This document shows positions 19,244 to 30,415 of a stretch of DNA of 64,000 bases, one piece after another (the stretch's first letter is position 1; each line of letters starts with the position of its first letter). A program made the translations under genes and the position numbers. A model generated the notes under the pieces. That model saw nothing but the letters and a program-made list of their open reading frames with translations, was not told the origin of the DNA and searched no databases. The stretch is from Clostridium sp. D53t1_180928_C8 (lineage in GTDB: Bacteria > Bacillota > Clostridia > Clostridiales > Clostridiaceae), in assembly GCF_015667795.1 (NCBI RefSeq), contig NZ_JADPEL010000002.1:171212-235211 (forward strand). Direction: 5' to 3'.

Positions 19244-21307
19244 CTAATTTTGTCTTCTATTTTTCAATATCTCTACTCCGTAACCACTTAAAATAAACTC
19301 TTTATCCACATTCTTATCAGTTAAAACACTAATGTATTCATTTACATCTAAAACTACCTTTTTATCCTCTGAAGAATAATTTTGTACAAATAAATACTTA
19401 ACACCATTACTTTCTCTCTTAGTAACAGTCACTCCATCTTCAAGCTCGGTTTCTATATTCCTCTCAACTCCTATTTCCTTAATTAACTCATTAAAGAAAT
19501 CAAAATTAAACTTATCTTCATTTCTTGAAGCTATATAGTAAGCATTTCCCGCTCCAAAGCTATTTCTCGTAAGTGCAGGTCTCCCTTTATAAAAATCACT
19601 AGTATATTCAGCTAAAACTTTAGCTTCATTTGCATAAATTAAATCACATATATGAGTGCATTTATATACTTTCTCCATTTTAACTTCATAATCTTCGGCA
19701 TTTTTAAATATACCATCACAAAATTTCACTCCATTTTCTTCTTCATCATAAAGGGCATCAACTTCTTCACTTCTTATTCCGAAGACATCCATTAACTCAC
19801 CAGGGAATCCCCCTAAATAACAAAGATCAGTATCATTAACTATTGAAGAAAAATAAGTCATAACAAAGTTTCCACCATTATTTACAAAGTTTCTTACCTT
19901 ATCTTGATATCCATCTCTAGTCATATACAAAATAGGTGCTATAACTAAGTCATATTCATTAATTTCACATTCCATATCAACAAAATCTACATTAATACCT
20001 AATTTCCAAAATACCTTATAATACTCTGTGACTATATCATTATAGTTTAATCCTATATTTCTCGGTCCTTGTGAATCATTTAATGCCCACATGTTTTCCC
20101 AATCATAAACTATAGCTACCTTAGATTTTATTTCACTATGACAAATATCATTTATCTTTTCTAAGATTCCACCGACTTCTGATACATCATTAAATACCCT
20201 TGTATCTTCTTTTCCATAATGATCAACCACTGCACCATGAAGCTTTTCACTTGATCCCCTACTTTTTCTCCATTGGAAATACTGTACTGTATCTGACCCA
20301 TGAGCAACTGCTTGAAGTGATGCTAATTTATGCATTCCTGGCTTTTTAAGCTTACTTATACGTTGCCAATTTGTCATACTTGGAGTGCTTTCCATAAGCA
20401 TAAATGGCTGCTTTTTAATACTTCTCATAACATCATAAAAGGCTGCTGTCTTATATCCAACCTCTATATTATCCTCACTATGCCACTCTGGATAACAATC
20501 AAAAGATACTATATCAACTTTATCTTTAAACTTAAAATAATTTAATCCTTCATAATAAAGCATAAAGTTTGTTGTTGCTGGAATATTAGGATTATACTTT
20601 TTAACTGTATCTATTTCATGAGTCATAAAATCAATAGTTCTACTTGTAACAAATCTCTTCCAATCTAAATTTAATGCATGAATTTGATTTTCTCCAATTT
20701 GGGATGGACTTTCAATTTGTGTCCATGAAGTAAAAGTATGACTCCAAAAAGTTGTCCACCATTGCTTATTTAAATTATCTAAAGTTTTATATTTTTCCTT
20801 TAACCATTTTCTAAACTCTTCTTGACAAAGCTGACAGTGACACTCTCCACCAAACTCATTTGATATATGCCATAAAATAACTGCCGGATTATTTGAATAT
20901 CTTTCTGCTAATTTACTATTTAATATTCTAGTTTTTTCTCTATAAACAGGTGATGTATAACAATGATTATGTCTAAAACCATGTAAATTTCTAACTCTAT
21001 TTGCTTCAACTCTTAATACTTCTGGATACTTTTCTGATAACCAAGCTGGTCTTGCTCCACTAGGAGTCGCTAAAATTGTATAAATTCCATTTTCATATAA
21101 TCTGTTTATAACATTATCTAACCAATCAAACTCAAATACTCCCTCTTCTGGTTCAATCTTTACCCATGAAAATATGCCAATAGACATCACATTGCATTTT
21201 GCTTTCTTCATTAATTCTATATCTTTTTCAAATATTTCAGGATAGTCTAACCATTGCTCTGGATTATAGTCTGCTCCATGTAAAAATCCATCAAAAACTT
21301 TTTTCAT
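19244..21307 (-). CDS. GH42 beta-galactosidase
   Basis: The 687-residue cytoplasmic enzyme belongs to glycoside hydrolase family 42. The TIM barrel opens with YNPEQW and contains FSWVKIEPEEG. The acid/base Glu151 lies in HISNEFGGEC and the nucleophile in FMLMEST (about 305). Cys residues in GECHCQLCQ match the zinc-binding site of GH42. The trimerisation and C-terminal beta domains are present. There is no signal peptide, so it acts on imported oligosaccharide. With the adjacent importer and GH36-like enzyme it forms a galactoside-use locus. The ATG at 21307 follows GAGAGGTAAG. Confidence 0.93.
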   Translation of the reverse strand: MKKVFDGFLHGADYNPEQWLDYPEIFEKDIELMKKAKCNVMSIGIFSWVKIEPEEGVFEFDWLDNVINRLYENGIYTILATPSGARPAWLSEKYPEVLRVEANRVRNLHGFRHNHCYTSPVYREKTRILNSKLAERYSNNPAVILWHISNEFGGECHCQLCQEEFRKWLKEKYKTLDNLNKQWWTTFWSHTFTSWTQIESPSQIGENQIHALNLDWKRFVTSRTIDFMTHEIDTVKKYNPNIPATTNFMLYYEGLNYFKFKDKVDIVSFDCYPEWHSEDNIEVGYKTAAFYDVMRSIKKQPFMLMESTPSMTNWQRISKLKKPGMHKLASLQAVAHGSDTVQYFQWRKSRGSSEKLHGAVVDHYGKEDTRVFNDVSEVGGILEKINDICHSEIKSKVAIVYDWENMWALNDSQGPRNIGLNYNDIVTEYYKVFWKLGINVDFVDMECEINEYDLVIAPILYMTRDGYQDKVRNFVNNGGNFVMTYFSSIVNDTDLCYLGGFPGELMDVFGIRSEEVDALYDEEENGVKFCDGIFKNAEDYEVKMEKVYKCTHICDLIYANEAKVLAEYTSDFYKGRPALTRNSFGAGNAYYIASRNEDKFNFDFFNELIKEIGVERNIETELEDGVTVTKRESNGVKYLFVQNYSSEDKKVVLDVNEYISVLTDKNVDKEFILSGYGVEILKNRRQN

Positions 21308-21513
21308 TTCTTACCTCTCTATTTCACATTATATATGTAGTAAAATTTTATTTTCTGTATAAAACTTTAATTTTTAAACTTATATTTTTTAATATTTAAG
21401 GATACTTGATTAATCCAAGTATCCTTAAAGTTTTATATATTAAAGCATTAAAATATATTTGGGGAAAATATATTTTTATAAAAATTCACATTATAACTAC
21501 TTAGATTTAGCAA

Positions 21514-24500
21514 TTATTTTGTAAAGTTTTTAACCTTTTTACTTCGTATTAATATAGCTCCTCCTACAATTAATAAGATTGTTGTATATATTAATACATT
21601 TGACTCTTGTCCAGTTTGAGGTAATTTTCCAGATGAATTATTATTTCCGCTATTTGGATTACTATTGTTACCATTATCCGGTTTAACTGTACTATCTGGC
21701 TTATTAGTATTATCTCCATTTCCAGAGTTACCACCGTTATCTGGCTTACCTCCATTATCTGTATTCTTTTCAGCTAAAGAATTTATAGCTACATTTAATT
21801 TTTCTACTGCTGAATCTATACCTTCTTGAGTTACATTTTCGTCAGCTAATACTGCTTTGGCAACTTTTAATACATCTTTTAAATTTGACCAAGATTCTTC
21901 TGTATACTTATCTCCACTAAGCCCTTCAGCTTTATTTATTAAATCTTCTAGCTTATCCTTATTGGGTTTTAATCTTAATTGTAAGAATGCTCTTAATAAG
22001 CTTTCATAAGTTTCAGATACTTCCTCTTCCATTGCATTTATATCTGCAACTACTTTATTAGCAATAACTAATTGTTCTTGAAGCTTATTCCACGTTGAAG
22101 CTATATATTCTTCTCCATTTAGCCCATTAATTCTTTCTATTAATTCTATTAATTGAGTTTTATCACCTTTTTTATACTCTAGTAATTGCATTACCTCACT
22201 TAATCTATTAAATGATGCATCTACTTCTTCTTGAGTTGCAGCTTCATTTGCTAATACTTCTTTAGCTTCTTTAAGTGCTGCTTTCAATTCATTAACAACT
22301 ACTGGAACTACATTAGAAATCTCTTCTTCAGTTACTTCTTCAGCCACTTCTACAGCTATTTCTAAATGAGTCTTAATTGCAACTACTGGTGGTTCAACTG
22401 CATTTTCTTCTAAAGCATTAATTGCTTCTTCAAGTACCGTTTTAGCTCTATTTACTTCATCTTGAGTTGCTGATTCATTTACTAATACTTCATTTGCTTT
22501 ATCTAAAGCATTCTTAAAATTATTCCAGCTCTCTGTTGTATATTGATCTTCAACTAAATCCTTAACTGAATTTACTAATTGTTGTAATAACGTTTTATCA
22601 ACAACTACACTGTAATGTGCCATTTCTAGCTTATCTAACTTAATTGCAACATCTGAATTGTTAAAGAACTTAATAGTATTTTCTCCTGCTGTAAGATTAA
22701 GTTCCATAGCAGCTACTGAAATTCCTGTAGTTGATGGAAGTGTTATTGTATTTGTTTCTCCACCATTTACAGAATAACTTAATACAACTTCTTGTTCAGA
22801 ATTGTAATGTATTGCTGTATCATAAAGCCCTTCCTTTTCTACATTTACCATTACATCAACTGAGTTGTTTTCACCATTAGTTACTTTATTTACAACTCTT
22901 CCATTTGAAGCTGAAGATTCTGATTCAATCTTAGTTAATCCATTAAATTTATTTAAGTATGACTCAAACTCTACTGTTGTATTTTTAATAGCTGTTTCAT
23001 TTCCATCTAATATAATACCTACAACACCATTAGCTCCTATAGTATCTACTGTTACTACTAATGATCCATCTTCTTGAACTGTTGCACTAGTTACTTCTGG
23101 TTCCATATCAATTGATGAATCTGTTGTCATTGAATATACTTTTATATTAACCGTATCCCCAACTGCATAAGGAACATTGCTCATGTTAACAAAAACATCA
23201 CCATATTCACTACCTGAGTAATTAGTTAAGAATGCAACTGGCTTACCATTAGCATTAATAGCTCCAATACCATCACTGATTTTGCTATTTGACATATTTG
23301 CTGATTTTACCTTAAAGTCTCCATCTCCTAAACCTAATTTCTTAGATAAAAGATTCCAAGTCTTTGTGAAAGTTGCTAATGTTGGATTACCATTATTCCA
23401 AGCATAAACACCCTTACCTCTTTCAACCCAACCAGCACTTGCTTCATAATCATCCATTGGTACATCACTTGGATAACAAGTGTAGTATCCACCACCTTCA
23501 TATCCATCAACCATCATATCAATCATAATTCTTCCATGATATGACATACTCTTAGCTCCACTATGATATTCATGAGGCTGTCCAGTACTTGCATTATATT
23601 CATTTAAGAATATAGGTAAATCTTTTCCTGTTTTTTGTCTTAACCAATATTTAAAGTTTCTGCTGTTAGCACCTTCATTGCTGCTATCTTGGTTTGCAGG
23701 TCTTGTTCCATATTTATGAATAGATACGAAATCAATTCTATCATGCCATTCCTTTGAATATTCATCTGATAATAATGTTCCTAAAACTCCATAGTTTCCA
23801 CCCCAGCTATCATCAGCTCCACCACCTAATTTCATAGTAGGCTTTCCACCTTCTAATTCATAGATAGCATCCATTGCTTGGTACATTGTATCTGAAGCAA
23901 TTAAGTTAACCTTATTGCTATCTGGATATACTGTACCATCTGGTCTTCTTTGATCTCCACCCTTTGGTACATACCAATGTGGTTCATTTAAGAATTCATA
24001 GTAATCTGCATAAGGCTTAACCATTGTATAAACCTTTTGAATTATATCTCTAAAAATTTCCCAATCCTTAGGTGCACTATTACAAGCTTTTTCTGTATGT
24101 GGTGCTCCTGGTAATGGATATCCTGATGCTAACCACTCTGGAATTTGGAATGTCATAACCATTACTTCAAATCCCATTTCATCTGCTTTTTTAACCCAAT
24201 TCATAAGTCTATCAGTATTCCAATTTTCTGGATTTGACATACCATTTAAGTATTCACCAGTTTCAGCGAAGTGATCCATATCTGCTCTGTATCCTTCTAC
24301 TGTAAATTTTCTTTCAACCCCATCTGGTCCAGTTACATAGTAGTAATCTGCCTCTACATAGTTTGGTTGACCTGGTTGAATATCTGAATTTGCTGCCCAG
24401 TTTGTATTAGGAGTCTTTGTCCAAATTGGAAGTATTTCTTGAAGACGAGCATCTGCTCTCATAAACTTAACTCCCATATCATCTCTTAACATTTCCCAAA

Positions 24501-27000
24501 CAACTGAATGATCTCCAACATCACTATCAGTTTTATTAATACTTGGATAGTGAGTAACACCAAATATTCCTGATGAACCATTTGCAATTGTATTACCATA
24601 ATCAATATTAATAGAACCTGCTACTTCTGGCTTAACAACTGTTACTGAACAAGTTGCTTCATAACCCCCTTCTACAGTTCTTGCTGTGATTATTGCATTT
24701 CCACTTTCACCAATAACTCTTACTTGTGCCCCATTATTATCGCTGCTTACTATTTCAATAAGAGCTGGATTTGATGATGACCAAGTAATATTCTTATTTT
24801 CTGCATCTGCTGGTGATATAGTTGCTGATATATTTGCAGTTTGATTATTCTTTAATGTAAGTATTTTTGGAGTTACAGAAATTCCTGATACTGCATTTTT
24901 AACAACTAACTTAAATGAATTTTTAGCTTCTGGATTTCCTACCACATTTGCTGTAATTACAGCTTCACCAACAGCTACTGGATTTAATAACCCTTCATTA
25001 TTTACAGTTACTACAGCGTCATTACTTGAAGTATATTCAATGCTATTTGAACCTGCTGCATTTTCTGGGAATATTCTTGCATCTATTTTAAAGTCTTTAC
25101 GAGCAAGTGGAAGTATATACTTCTTATCAGCCCCTTCACCTTCAGAAGCAAGAGTATTTAAGTTTTGGAATCCTATTGATAATTTAATATCCTTTGCAAC
25201 TAATACTAATCTATCTGGTCTTAACTCTCCAGATGTTGTCCATATCTTAATAGTATTTTCATTACCTGCATTTAACTCTATATCAAATTCAGCTGCCTTG
25301 GTTAATGTTGCTGAACTTGCATCAACTGTAATTGGCTCTGCACCATTTACTGATACTTTTACTGAAGAACTTTTTGAATTTGTATATAATTTTGCTGTAT
25401 ATATCCCACTACCATCAGCAGCTACCTTCTTTAAGGTAACAAAGTTATTTTCTCCACCAAAGTTTCTTACAACTCTATTGAAAGACGCTCCTGATTGCCA
25501 TGTAATTTCTGTGTTTCCACCAAAATGATTATCTTGGCTTTCAAATTCATACATAGTTTGAGCTGGTAATTCTCTATTAGTTCCACCCTTTACTACGATT
25601 CCTGTTGCTCCATTAGCAGGAATTGAAGGTATTTTTGCATTAATCATTCCATTAACAACTTCAGCTTCAACTGTTGCATATGGTGTTGCTGAAGATACAC
25701 CATCTTTTGCAACATAACATTCTAATTGAACTTTTCCATCTTCATATGGAACATTCTTTAGCTCAACATTAACATCTGTTTTTTCTGAACTAAAGTTAGT
25801 TGCTAATATTATAGCTTCATTACTACTATTAATCATTGCAATTGAGTCATCAACTATCCAGTTATCACCCATGTCTGTAGAAACTACTTTAAAGTCACCT
25901 TTTCCTAACTTAAGCTTGTTTGAAAGTAAATCCCAAGCTTTTGCAAATGGATTTAACTTAACTTTACCACTGTTATCTACTGTATATGTGTAACTTCCAG
26001 TTGCATTTTTAGATGATGTTGTGCTTTCAAAAAGAACCATATCCCAACCATCTCTCATTGCTTTAAATAAACCACTAGCATGTTGTTTTATACCATTAGA
26101 GCCAGTTATGTTACCATCACCACTTGATGCACCTTTAGAAGAAGTTGTCCATCCAGTCATGAAAAGAGGTAAGTCTGCATTGTTAGACCATTCTCTTATT
26201 TTCTTTCTACCTTCTTTAAACTCTCCAAAGTAATCTGCAGTCCAAGATTCAGCATTAAGGCTATAAGATCTTACAGATATATATTGTAATAAAGTTTTAT
26301 CTTCTTCACTATTTAATCTAGTTAATAATCCTCTTATTTTTCCTAAAGAACTATCATTTGTTCCTGTTAATTCATATCCTGGTCCACCTATAGTATAATC
26401 TGGACCTAATGATCTTACTGCCTTTGCAGTTGTATAATATACATCTACAAAATCATTTTCACTTAATGATGGAGCTGGGGCTATTTCTATAAACTTAATT
26501 ATACTTTTATAATCTGATGATGCTTCTAAAAACTCTTTTATCATCTTTGTGTACTTTGCTTAATCATCATATTTCTTATCATTATTCTTATCTAACCATA
26601 ATGGTAAATTTACAAACTCAATCATAATATCCATATCTGCACCTTGAGCTCTTGTAAATTGTCCTGATGCAACATGTAGATATTCTTCTTTTACGTTTGT
26701 ATCAACTTCCCCATTTTCATTTGGATAAAGTCTTGCTAAGTCAACTGGTATCTTAACTAGCGAAACTCCCATTTCACTATTCATAGAAGACCACGCTGTA
26801 GCTTCATCAGTAGAAGGTATACCAGATCCTCCAAATAAATATTTATTACCTGTTCCAATACTTGTGTTATAGTCCACTGTTATTTGAGCCTTACTTGAAC
26901 GTAGGCTGGCAGCATCAACATTTACTGCCAGTGATGATATCATTCCTAACGCTACTACTGAAGATACTGCTTTTTTGAATGACTTTGTTATTCTTACCAT
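21514..27000 (-). pseudogene. Giant LPXTG-anchored GH39/GH-A-like glycosidase, interrupted by one in-frame TAA
   Basis: One reading frame from ATG 27000 to 21514 is broken only by TAA at 26560-26562. The downstream frame is unchanged, giving about 1,828 residues if read through. The order is signal peptide, a first GH39-like barrel, a CBM6-like domain, two bacterial Ig-like domains, a second GH39-like barrel, another CBM6-like domain, four FIVAR-type helical repeats, LPQTG, a hydrophobic helix and a basic tail. The second barrel keeps both glutamates (EFLNEPHW, IFLNEYNAS). The first has IEIAPAPS and LFMTGWTT at those places, so it looks catalytically dead. The stop separates the signal peptide from everything else. 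It could be a recent nonsense mutation, phase-variable loss or a sequence error. Confidence 0.8.
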
Positions 27001-27066
27001 TCCTCTTTATCCCCCTCATAGTTTTCCATTTTTATTTTATGTTTTCTCTATTTTCAAAAAGTTAAA

Positions 27067-27900
27067 CTACTTAACAGAACCTGCAATCATACCATCTACA
27101 ATATATTTTTGAGCAAATAAGTAAATTATTAATATTGGTAATATTGTTAATATAATAAATGCACATACATAGTTCCACTTATAAGTCATATATCCAACGA
27201 AGCTGTAAATACTCATTGGTAATGTATTTTTTGCTTGATCTGTTATGAAGTATAGTGATATTTGGAAGTCGTTCCAAACACCCATAAATATTATTATTAT
27301 GTTTGTAAATGTGGCTGGTTTTAATAGTGGGAATATTATTTTAAAGAACATTTTTAAAGGTGAGCAACCATCAATCATAGCTGCTTCATCTAGTGATTTT
27401 GGAATTCCCTTAATAAATCCAGAGTAAAGCATAATACTTAGTGGAAGCTTAACAGCTATATGAATAAATATTACTGAAAGATATGTTCCACTTAAGCCTA
27501 AAGCCTTTATTATTGCAACCTCAGGAATTAATGCAATTGGAGCTATAAGTCCTAATATAAAATAATTTCCTGCAAATTTTGCTATTTTATCAGTTCTTCT
27601 TGATATTACAAATGCTGCAAGAGAACCAAAGATAACAGTTAATAAAACAACACTCCCAGTTATGAAAATACTATTTAAGAAAGCTCTTATAAGTTTTCCT
27701 TCCTTAATAACATAAGGATAGTTTTCAAACATGAATTTTTCTGGCATTGATAAACCAACTACTGCTGATTCAGAAACTGTTTTAAAGGAGTTTAATAAAA
27801 CAAGGTATAGTGGTATTAAAACCATGAAAGCTATAACAGAACAAGCTGCATATATTCCTACTTTTTTAGCTATTTCTTTATTCTTCTTTGTCATTGCCAT
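27067..27900 (-). CDS. Carbohydrate ABC transporter permease, MalG type
   Basis: The 277-residue protein has six predicted membrane helices and the EAA loop SLDEAAMIDGCSPLKMFFKIIFPLLKP, which contacts the ATPase. It is of CUT1 type. Its start codon overlaps the MalF-type permease stop region by one base (27900), so the two are translationally coupled. No ATPase subunit is encoded nearby, so a shared MsmX-like ATPase elsewhere is expected. It is followed by the cell-wall glycosidase, suggesting uptake of the oligosaccharides released by that enzyme. Confidence 0.94.
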   Translation of the reverse strand: MAMTKKNKEIAKKVGIYAACSVIAFMVLIPLYLVLLNSFKTVSESAVVGLSMPEKFMFENYPYVIKEGKLIRAFLNSIFITGSVVLLTVIFGSLAAFVISRRTDKIAKFAGNYFILGLIAPIALIPEVAIIKALGLSGTYLSVIFIHIAVKLPLSIMLYSGFIKGIPKSLDEAAMIDGCSPLKMFFKIIFPLLKPATFTNIIIIFMGVWNDFQISLYFITDQAKNTLPMSIYSFVGYMTYKWNYVCAFIILTILPILIIYLFAQKYIVDGMIAGSVK

Positions 27901-28787
27901 TATACTTCCTCCCCTCGTCTAAGTAACTTTAACAGTGGTGATATTATAAGAATTATTAATAATAATTGAATAACATTTATTGCAGATGCATATCCCATAG
28001 TTCCTGATCTCATTGCATCATAAGATAATTTACTTATAACTTGTGTTGCTCCATTTGGACCACCATTTGTCATTGACATGATGATATCAAATACGTTAAA
28101 TCCACCAATTACACATAATGTTATTGTTGTATTTATAGTTGGTCTTAAGAATGGTAGTGTTATTTTTCTAAATCTTTGCCATGGTGTTGCTCCATCAATA
28201 CGAGCTGCTTCATAAATATCTTCAGGTATAGATTGTAATCCTGCTAAAAGAATTGCAACGTTAAACCCTATCCATATCCATGATTCAACTGCCGCTACTG
28301 AATATAGTGCAATATCTGGATTTCCTAACCAGTTTAATGCTAAATTTTCAAGACCAATACTATTTAAAAATATGTTTAATACTCCTGTATCTGGCTGTAA
28401 AATAAAGCTAAACACATATCCAATAACTAATGTACCGATAGTACATGGTAAGAATGAAACTGCCCTAAAGAAATTTCTACCCTTAAATTTGTTATTTAAT
28501 AATAAAGCTATTATTAAACCTATTCCTACTTTTAAAACTGTTGTAACTATTGCAAATATGACTACATTTTTTAATGCTGGTAAAAAGCTTATAGATGTAA
28601 ATAAGTCCTTAAAATTTTCTAACCCTATAAATTGTGGATTTTCAAAGTTATAAATATTCCAGTTTGTAAATGAAAATACAATACCACCTACAAGGGAACC
28701 AACATAGAAAATTGTAAAAATAACTAATGCAGGTATAAATAGATATAGTGGATAATATTTCTTTTCTAGTTTTCCCAATCTTGTCAC
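27900..28787 (-). CDS. Carbohydrate ABC transporter permease, MalF type
   Basis: The 295-residue protein has six membrane helices, with the EAA loop IYEAARIDGATPWQRFRKITLPFL near the C-terminal third. It pairs with the MalG-type subunit encoded immediately downstream. A GTG at 28787 or a TTG at 28778 could start it, since GGAGAGTG sits very close to the GTG. A long hairpin lies between it and the binding-protein gene, which usually keeps permease expression below that of the binding protein. Confidence 0.94.
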   Translation of the reverse strand: MTRLGKLEKKYYPLYLFIPALVIFTIFYVGSLVGGIVFSFTNWNIYNFENPQFIGLENFKDLFTSISFLPALKNVVIFAIVTTVLKVGIGLIIALLLNNKFKGRNFFRAVSFLPCTIGTLVIGYVFSFILQPDTGVLNIFLNSIGLENLALNWLGNPDIALYSVAAVESWIWIGFNVAILLAGLQSIPEDIYEAARIDGATPWQRFRKITLPFLRPTINTTITLCVIGGFNVFDIIMSMTNGGPNGATQVISKLSYDAMRSGTMGYASAINVIQLLLIILIISPLLKLLRRGEEV

Positions 28788-28803
28788 TCTCCTTCAAAAA
28801 ATA

Positions 28804-28864
28804 ACTGATGCAAAATAATCATTTTAATTTTTTCAATTAACACTACAAATTATTATTGCATCAG
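28804..28864 (-). terminator. Processing or attenuation hairpin between binding-protein and permease genes
   Basis: CTGATGCA-AAATAAT near 28804-28818 pairs with ATTATTGCATCAG at 28852-28864 around a 30-base loop. There is no strong T-run. Such stem-loops typically stabilise the binding-protein mRNA or cause partial termination. Confidence 0.6.
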
Positions 28865-28894
28865 CCTTTAACTCTTTAATTTCTCTTAATTATT

Positions 28895-30214
28895 TTATTT
28901 TGTGAATCCATCAAAACCTAATTGCTTTCCTACTTTTATTACTTCATCACTCCAAATTTTTGCAGCTTCTTCTGCAGATTTTTGTCCTAATAATACAGAT
29001 AATAATGCACTTTCAGCTTCTGCTGGAGGAACTATAACGTAAGTTTGATTATAGTGTTTTTGACTCATGCCTTCATCAAAGTAAACTTGTGAATCTTTTA
29101 ATGTTTCACTAACCTTATCATTAGTTATACCTTTCCAAACTGAAGTACATGCTCTTTTTTCAATATCAGCTTTAATAGTGTCTTCTTCTGCTAAGTAGCT
29201 TAAGAAATCTTTAACTTCTTCAACATTCTTAGTTTCTTTAGAAACATATATTCCACCAGGACCTGCTGCTGCTAAGTAGCTTTTTCCATCTTCTGAAGGA
29301 GGTGCAAACATACCAATTTTGCCTTCAGCTTCTGGTGCTGTCTTAACATACTCTGGATCTGCCCAGTCACCCATATACATCATAGCTGCTTGTCCAGAAC
29401 CTATAGCTTTTTGAGCCATTTCATAACTAGCTGTAGCTAAGTCACTATTAATATATCCTTTTTCTACCCAACTATTTAATCTTTCAAATAATTTTACGAA
29501 TTCAGGAATTTCATCCCATCTCATTTCATTGTTATTTAATTTTTCTAAAGCATCTGGATTTTTAGCTAATATATTTGGCCATTCTGCATTTATTATTTGG
29601 TTTACAGTCCAACCATCTTTCATTGATACATATAATGGAGTTATTCCTGCTGACTTTAACTTTTCACAAGCAGCTTCAAATTCAGTAATAGTCTTAGGAA
29701 TTTCTATATTATTATTTTTAAATACTTCTCTGTTATAAACTATACCGAAAGAGTTAATACCTCCATATGGCAAACAGTAAACCTTTCCATCAGAGTGAGT
29801 AGCAAATTCTTTTCCTATATCGCTTAATCTTCCAACCCATTCTTCTGAAGATAAATCTAATAGATTCTTTTCATGATTGTACTTAGTAGCTTGTGTTCCT
29901 GTATCTCCTACGAACATATCCCACATTCCACCTGAAGTCATTTTAGTAAGTAATAATTGCTCAAACTGATTATCGTCAACAGCTTGAATTTCTAATGTAT
30001 TTCCTGTCTTCTCTTCCCATACTTCTTTATGATGATTGATATTTGAAATTTCAACTTGTGTTGCTTTCATACCAATTGTTATAGTTTTTCCGCCTTTTGA
30101 ACCTCCTGATGTACCTGTATCGCCAGATTCTGTTTTCGCTCCACAGCCTACAACTGAGAAAGATAATAATCCTGCTGCAATTGCTGCAACACTACATTTT
30201 AAAAATTTATTCAT
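28895..30214 (-). CDS. Sugar ABC transporter substrate-binding lipoprotein
   Basis: The 439-residue lipoprotein has a signal peptide with lipobox SVVGC near residues 20-24 and a Gly/Ser-rich linker. A type 1 extracellular solute-binding domain follows (TPLYVSMKDGWT, AMMYMGDWADPE, AAGPGGIYVSKET). The PGGIYVSK stretch is typical of CUT1 binding proteins. It is the first gene of the importer operon and lies divergent from the YesM/YesN pair. Its ligand is probably a galactose-containing oligosaccharide, judging only by neighbouring GH42 and GH36-like genes. The ATG has GGGGGAAGTTGAG upstream. Confidence 0.93.
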   Translation of the reverse strand: MNKFLKCSVAAIAAGLLSFSVVGCGAKTESGDTGTSGGSKGGKTITIGMKATQVEISNINHHKEVWEEKTGNTLEIQAVDDNQFEQLLLTKMTSGGMWDMFVGDTGTQATKYNHEKNLLDLSSEEWVGRLSDIGKEFATHSDGKVYCLPYGGINSFGIVYNREVFKNNNIEIPKTITEFEAACEKLKSAGITPLYVSMKDGWTVNQIINAEWPNILAKNPDALEKLNNNEMRWDEIPEFVKLFERLNSWVEKGYINSDLATASYEMAQKAIGSGQAAMMYMGDWADPEYVKTAPEAEGKIGMFAPPSEDGKSYLAAAGPGGIYVSKETKNVEEVKDFLSYLAEEDTIKADIEKRACTSVWKGITNDKVSETLKDSQVYFDEGMSQKHYNQTYVIVPPAEAESALLSVLLGQKSAEEAAKIWSDEVIKVGKQLGFDGFTK

Positions 30215-30377
30215 CTCAACTTCCCCCTAGATTTTTTATTTATTTTTAACCTTTCCACGTTTTTATTATATATAAACTGTAAATTACATAAAATGTACTT
30301 TTCTGAAAAGGTTTAATGTATTTTTTTGCATTTTTTGTTTTTGTTTTGATTTTTACATGGCATGTGATAGAATGTTT

Positions 30378-30393
30378 TTGGTAACGTTTAAAT
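30378..30393 (+). promoter_or_regulatory. cre-like catabolite control site upstream of the YesM/YesN genes
   Basis: TTGGTAACGTTTAAAT matches WTGNNARCGNWWWCAW at 15 of 16 positions (A for C at position 14). It lies 23 bases before the kinase start and 164 bases from the divergent binding-protein start. CcpA repression of this sugar locus would fit. Confidence 0.5.
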
Positions 30394-30415
30394 TAAAGTA
30401 GGGGATGGGAAAAAC

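Noticed and set aside
21780-22600. Repeated helical segments as an independent repeat or CRISPR-like array
   Set aside because: They are diverged FIVAR-type protein repeats within one reading frame, not near-identical DNA repeats with spacers.
25040-25528. 162-codon plus-strand open frame
   Set aside because: It is antisense to the giant glycosidase; low-complexity codon bias creates long shadow frames there, and it has no ribosome binding site.
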